A stretch of DNA of 64,000 nucleotides, taken from contig JAQGEQ010000213.1 in assembly GCA_034620365.1 (NCBI GenBank), positions 682,001-746,000 of the forward strand, given 5' to 3'. The translations under genes were made by a program, and so were the position numbers. Origin of the DNA: Pegea sp. RAD2-039 (lineage: Eukaryota > Chordata > Thaliacea > Salpida > Salpidae). Of the stretch, positions 61,001-64,000 are shown in pieces; positions within the stretch are counted from its first letter, which is position 1; every line of letters begins with the position of its first letter. Below the pieces are notes generated by a model. The model searched no databases, was not told where the DNA came from, and saw only the letters and a program-made list of their open reading frames with translations.

Positions 61001-64000
61001 AAACTTTTAATTTTGCTCCTCTCTACATAGACATTGACGAATGCTCGGAAAATTTGGACAACTGTAATAATAAGGCTGTTTGCTTAAACTACGACGGAGG
61101 TTTTAATTGTACTTGTAAAAATGGCTATACTGGTAATGGTACCTCATGTACTGGTAAGTTTGTTTAAAAACACAAACCATGTGAACACTGGTCTTATTGA
61201 AATCAATTTTTAACATGATAAGATTTTAATTAAAAATAGGTAAACAGTAAACTAAAACTACTAGAATGAATGTTTAAGAGAGGCAACTACTTTTGATGTA
61301 TTACTTTTTGTCCAACATGCAACTCAATAGAGCTCTTGGGCACATATTTGAGACAGAAAAAGTCCATAAAATTCCAGGTAGAAGGGATAATTCTGGTTTA
61401 TGACTACACTTTTAGCAGATACAAAACCCCAAATTTAAAGCTGCAGTTGGAGCCTTGTAGACAAGTTGTCACTGTACTCAGTTTCGTTCTGGCAGCTCCT
61501 GCAACAACAGCCGAGCGCACCTACGTCAGTCCGTTTGTTCTACTTCATACTTTGCTGATATGAAGAGTGTAATCCTGCTACATAGACAACAACTAGATAA
61601 TTTATGCCCTGGCATATATATATGCCCGTTATCGGCCGAAGCAAGCCAAAAAATATATCTTTATTACCGAATATAAGAGTTCGAGGATTTTACAGATAAT
61701 GCAGCCTTGTACAGCAGATGAAACAGTTTGTAAATAAGCACTTTTAAGATTGTTTAAGACTAAAAAATCATTTTCTATTAACTCTTAGATGTCGATGAAT
61801 GTGAAAATAAACAAAACAACTGTAATCAGTTCTCAACTTGCATCAACCATAATGGCTGGTTCAGTTGTGTGTGTAACACTGGATATAAAGGAAATGGATT
61901 TGTCTGTACAGGTAACCCAAGTTTTTATTACACTTTTGTGGTTTTATTAATAAACAGGCAATAAGAAACTGATTTTGTCATTAATTTTTGACAGATATAA
62001 ATGAATGTGAACAAAAGACTTATATTTGTGATAACAATGCTAACTGCTTGAACACGAATGGTAGTTACGAATGTAGCTGTAAGATCGGATTTTCTGAAAA
62101 TGGTACAGTTTGTTCAGGTAAAAAAATGAATTAATTTAGTGTTTACGAGTTTTAATTTACTTTTTTTATTCTACAAACGTTCAACTCTGCTTTCTTATAG
62201 ATATTAATGAATGTCTTGAAGGGACCTACGCTTGTAATTCTTCTATAACAGAGTGTATTAATTCTGAAGGCTCCTACTACTGTAAATGTGTAGATGGCTA
62301 CTTCAGTGATCAAGAAAAATGCATAAGCACGTTTTATTTATTTTACATCATCGTCAGAATCTCATAAGCAAATAAGCAATATATTTAAAAGCAAAAATAG
62401 AGCAATTAAAAAAGTTTGTCAAAAACTTTTAGACATAAGTTAATGATCTCACGAACAAGCTTGGTTTAAACTTGCAATAATTTTCGTTTATTATCATTAG
62501 ATACAAATGAATGCTTGGGTGGTACCAGCGGATGTGATGTAAATGCAGCTTGTGTAGATACAGAAGGAAGTTATAAGTGTTATTGTCTTGAAGGCTATAC
62601 AGGAAATGGTTTTGAGTGTACTGGTAAATTTGCTGTTAATTTTTACCTATTTCATTAACTACATTTTGTCACTATTTGGTAAATTTTCCGTGATACATAT
62701 AAATAATATATATTTTGATAGATACCAATGAATGTGAGTTGGATCCAAACATCTGTGGACTTGGTGGTGAATGCTTTAACACTTTAGGATCTTACAACTG
62801 CAAATGTTTGACTGGTTTTGAAGGCAGTGGGAAAAACTGTACAAGTAAATTACAATGATCTTGCAATTGCTGAAGTTCTAGATATTTACACAGTTTTTTG
62901 TATAAAGCTATTTTCAGATATTAATTGCTACATTATTTCGAAAAAGAACATAATTTGTTTTACAGATATTAACGAATGTAAAGTGGAATATGGACTGTGC
63001 AGTTCTAAAGCAGATTGCATAGATACTATAGGGAGCTTTCAATGTACCTGTAAAAGTGGATTTAGAGGGAATGAAACTAACTGTACAGGTAAAAACATTT
63101 TGACACTTAACGAATTTTCTACAAACAAAGCTTTGATAGACATCAACGAGTGTGAAGAGAATATACATAAATGTGCAATCAATTCTAAGTGTTCAAATAA
63201 TGAAGGTTCATACAGATGCACGTGTTTACCAGGATTTTTCAAAACTGGAAAAACATGTTCAGGTTAACTTAGAACTTTACATTGAAATCTTTCAGGATGC
63301 GGAAATTAAAAAAGTCAAATAAATTGTTTTGAAGTGGTTTTATATTTATAAGGCATTTATTGAGTATGCTTTTACAGATATTGATGAGTGTTGTTCCTTT
63401 TTACACAACTGCCACTCTCTTGCAACTTGTGTAAATACTGAAGGAAGTTACCAATGTCGCTGCTTCAGTGGTTATTATGGAAATGGGACTCATTGTGAAG
63501 GTTTTGAGTTTTTTAATGATTCAGAGTACTTCGTAAAAAGGTTTTATATCTTATCAAAAAATATATGCAACAGAAATTGATGTTCTTGCTGATGGACAAA
63601 TAATGTGTCATCCTAATGCTTATAAAGTTAAAACTAATGGTTCTCAAACTTGTGTGTGTCAAAATGGTTATGAAGGAAACGGCATCAACTGTACAGGTTC
63701 TCAAGATAACTTATGTTTGTTTTCATAGTGCATGCGTAACTTCTATCTACAGTCCAAGATTTTATAAAATAATAAGAATTCCTAAAATCATAATAACTAG
63801 TAGTATATATAAATAGTAGTATTAGAAGTATATTTATTATTAAAAAATAATATTTTATTGCATATTTTTGTAAAAAAGATGTCAACGAGTGCGATGATGA
63901 TCCTTGTGATGTAAACTCCAAATGTTATAACTCAATTGGCAGTTTCCAGTGTGTATGTACCACTGGATTTTATGGAAATGGAATAGTTTGTCGGGGTAAA
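58086..64000 (+). CDS. Secreted TSP1-repeat and EGF-repeat protein (3' end beyond window)
   Basis: Exon 1 (58086-58147) encodes a signal peptide, [20 protein letters not shown]. Exons 2-6 (58306-58478, 58646-59450, 59639-59701, 59755-59888, 59942-60184) encode eight thrombospondin type 1 repeats with WxxW C-mannosylation motifs (WSIW, WGNW, WGEW, WSDWSSW) and CSxSCG or CSxTCG O-fucosylation motifs. Exon 6 ends in an EGF-like [12 protein letters not shown] segment. From 60334 on, fourteen exons each encode one EGF module, mostly calcium-binding (DINEC or DIDEC start, CxD/NxxxxFxC hydroxylation site); all are phase 1 at both ends. Coordinates: 60334-60456, 60652-60774, 60832-60954, 61031-61153, 61789-61911, 61995-62117, 62201-62326, 62501-62623, 62722-62844, 62966-63088, 63140-63262, 63378-63500, 63574-63696, 63879-63995. 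The thirteenth module (EIDVLAD start) lacks the early cysteines. The last exon ends at a GTAAA donor, so the gene continues. The likely role is in extracellular matrix or cell-surface adhesion; I do not name an orthologue. Confidence 0.92.
61320..61725. mobile_element. TE-like island inside an EGF intron
   Basis: The intron between EGF modules 4 and 5 is 635 bp, the longest in the EGF part, and contains a distinctly higher-GC block. It includes the 16-base palindrome GGCATATATATATGCC near 61613 and the motif ATTACCGAATAT, also seen in the island near 29200. It looks like a short inserted element (MITE- or SINE-like). No family is assigned. Confidence 0.4.

Noticed and set aside
1..64000. tRNA genes, rRNA, CRISPR arrays, bacterial operons or viral genes
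   Set aside because: No cloverleaf, repeat-spacer pattern or prokaryote-type gene packing was seen on reading. The window is an intron-bearing animal locus.

Overview
This is an animal nuclear genome fragment. It is strongly AT-rich, most genes are split by short GT-AG introns (down to about 50 bp), and the proteins are metazoan: METTL16, animal-type phosphomevalonate kinase, SCYL1, hnRNP L, SSUH2, SLC51A (Ost-alpha), a secreted DNase I and a thrombospondin-repeat/EGF protein. The gene density, the tight head-to-tail cluster and the splice-acceptor-like sites just upstream of many start codons suggest an invertebrate that uses spliced-leader trans-splicing and operons. A tunicate or a cnidarian such as Hydra would fit; the sequence alone does not settle which. 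All exon models were built by hand from splice signals, reading phase and remembered homology, with no RNA evidence. Layout: (1) 1955-9264 +, an unrecognised 11-exon gene whose last 3.8 kb exon carries a 42-bp coding minisatellite of about 31 units. (2) 10962-19129 -, a head-to-tail cluster in transcription order GTPBP3, METTL16, PMVK, SCYL1; the first three are intronless and METTL16 and PMVK are only 45 bp apart, so it is a candidate operon. (3) 20168-21375, two LINE 3' ends, one with the C-terminal part of its reverse-transcriptase ORF. (4) GPN3 (+, intronless) and a DNase I gene (-, 7 exons) facing each other at 23301-26020. (5) 26021-34533, an 8.5 kb gene-poor stretch with a direct-repeat pair, a LINE C-terminal remnant and short TE-like islands. 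(6) A 106-aa unrecognised gene at 34534-35602 and a PH-domain gene with a PGYPPQQ repeat at 37630-40772. (7) 43437-47867 -, an hnRNP L gene with a likely U12-type AT-AC intron, a candidate poison exon and no visible RRM1. (8) SSUH2 (50550-52870 +) and SLC51A (54025-56942 +). (9) 58086-64000 +, a secreted protein with eight TSP1 repeats followed by at least fourteen EGF modules, running off the window end. The genes are mostly housekeeping and unrelated in pathway. The point of most interest is how the transcripts are organised (candidate operon, acceptors at the 5' end of genes, minor-spliceosome intron, candidate autoregulatory exon) rather than any shared biochemical system.
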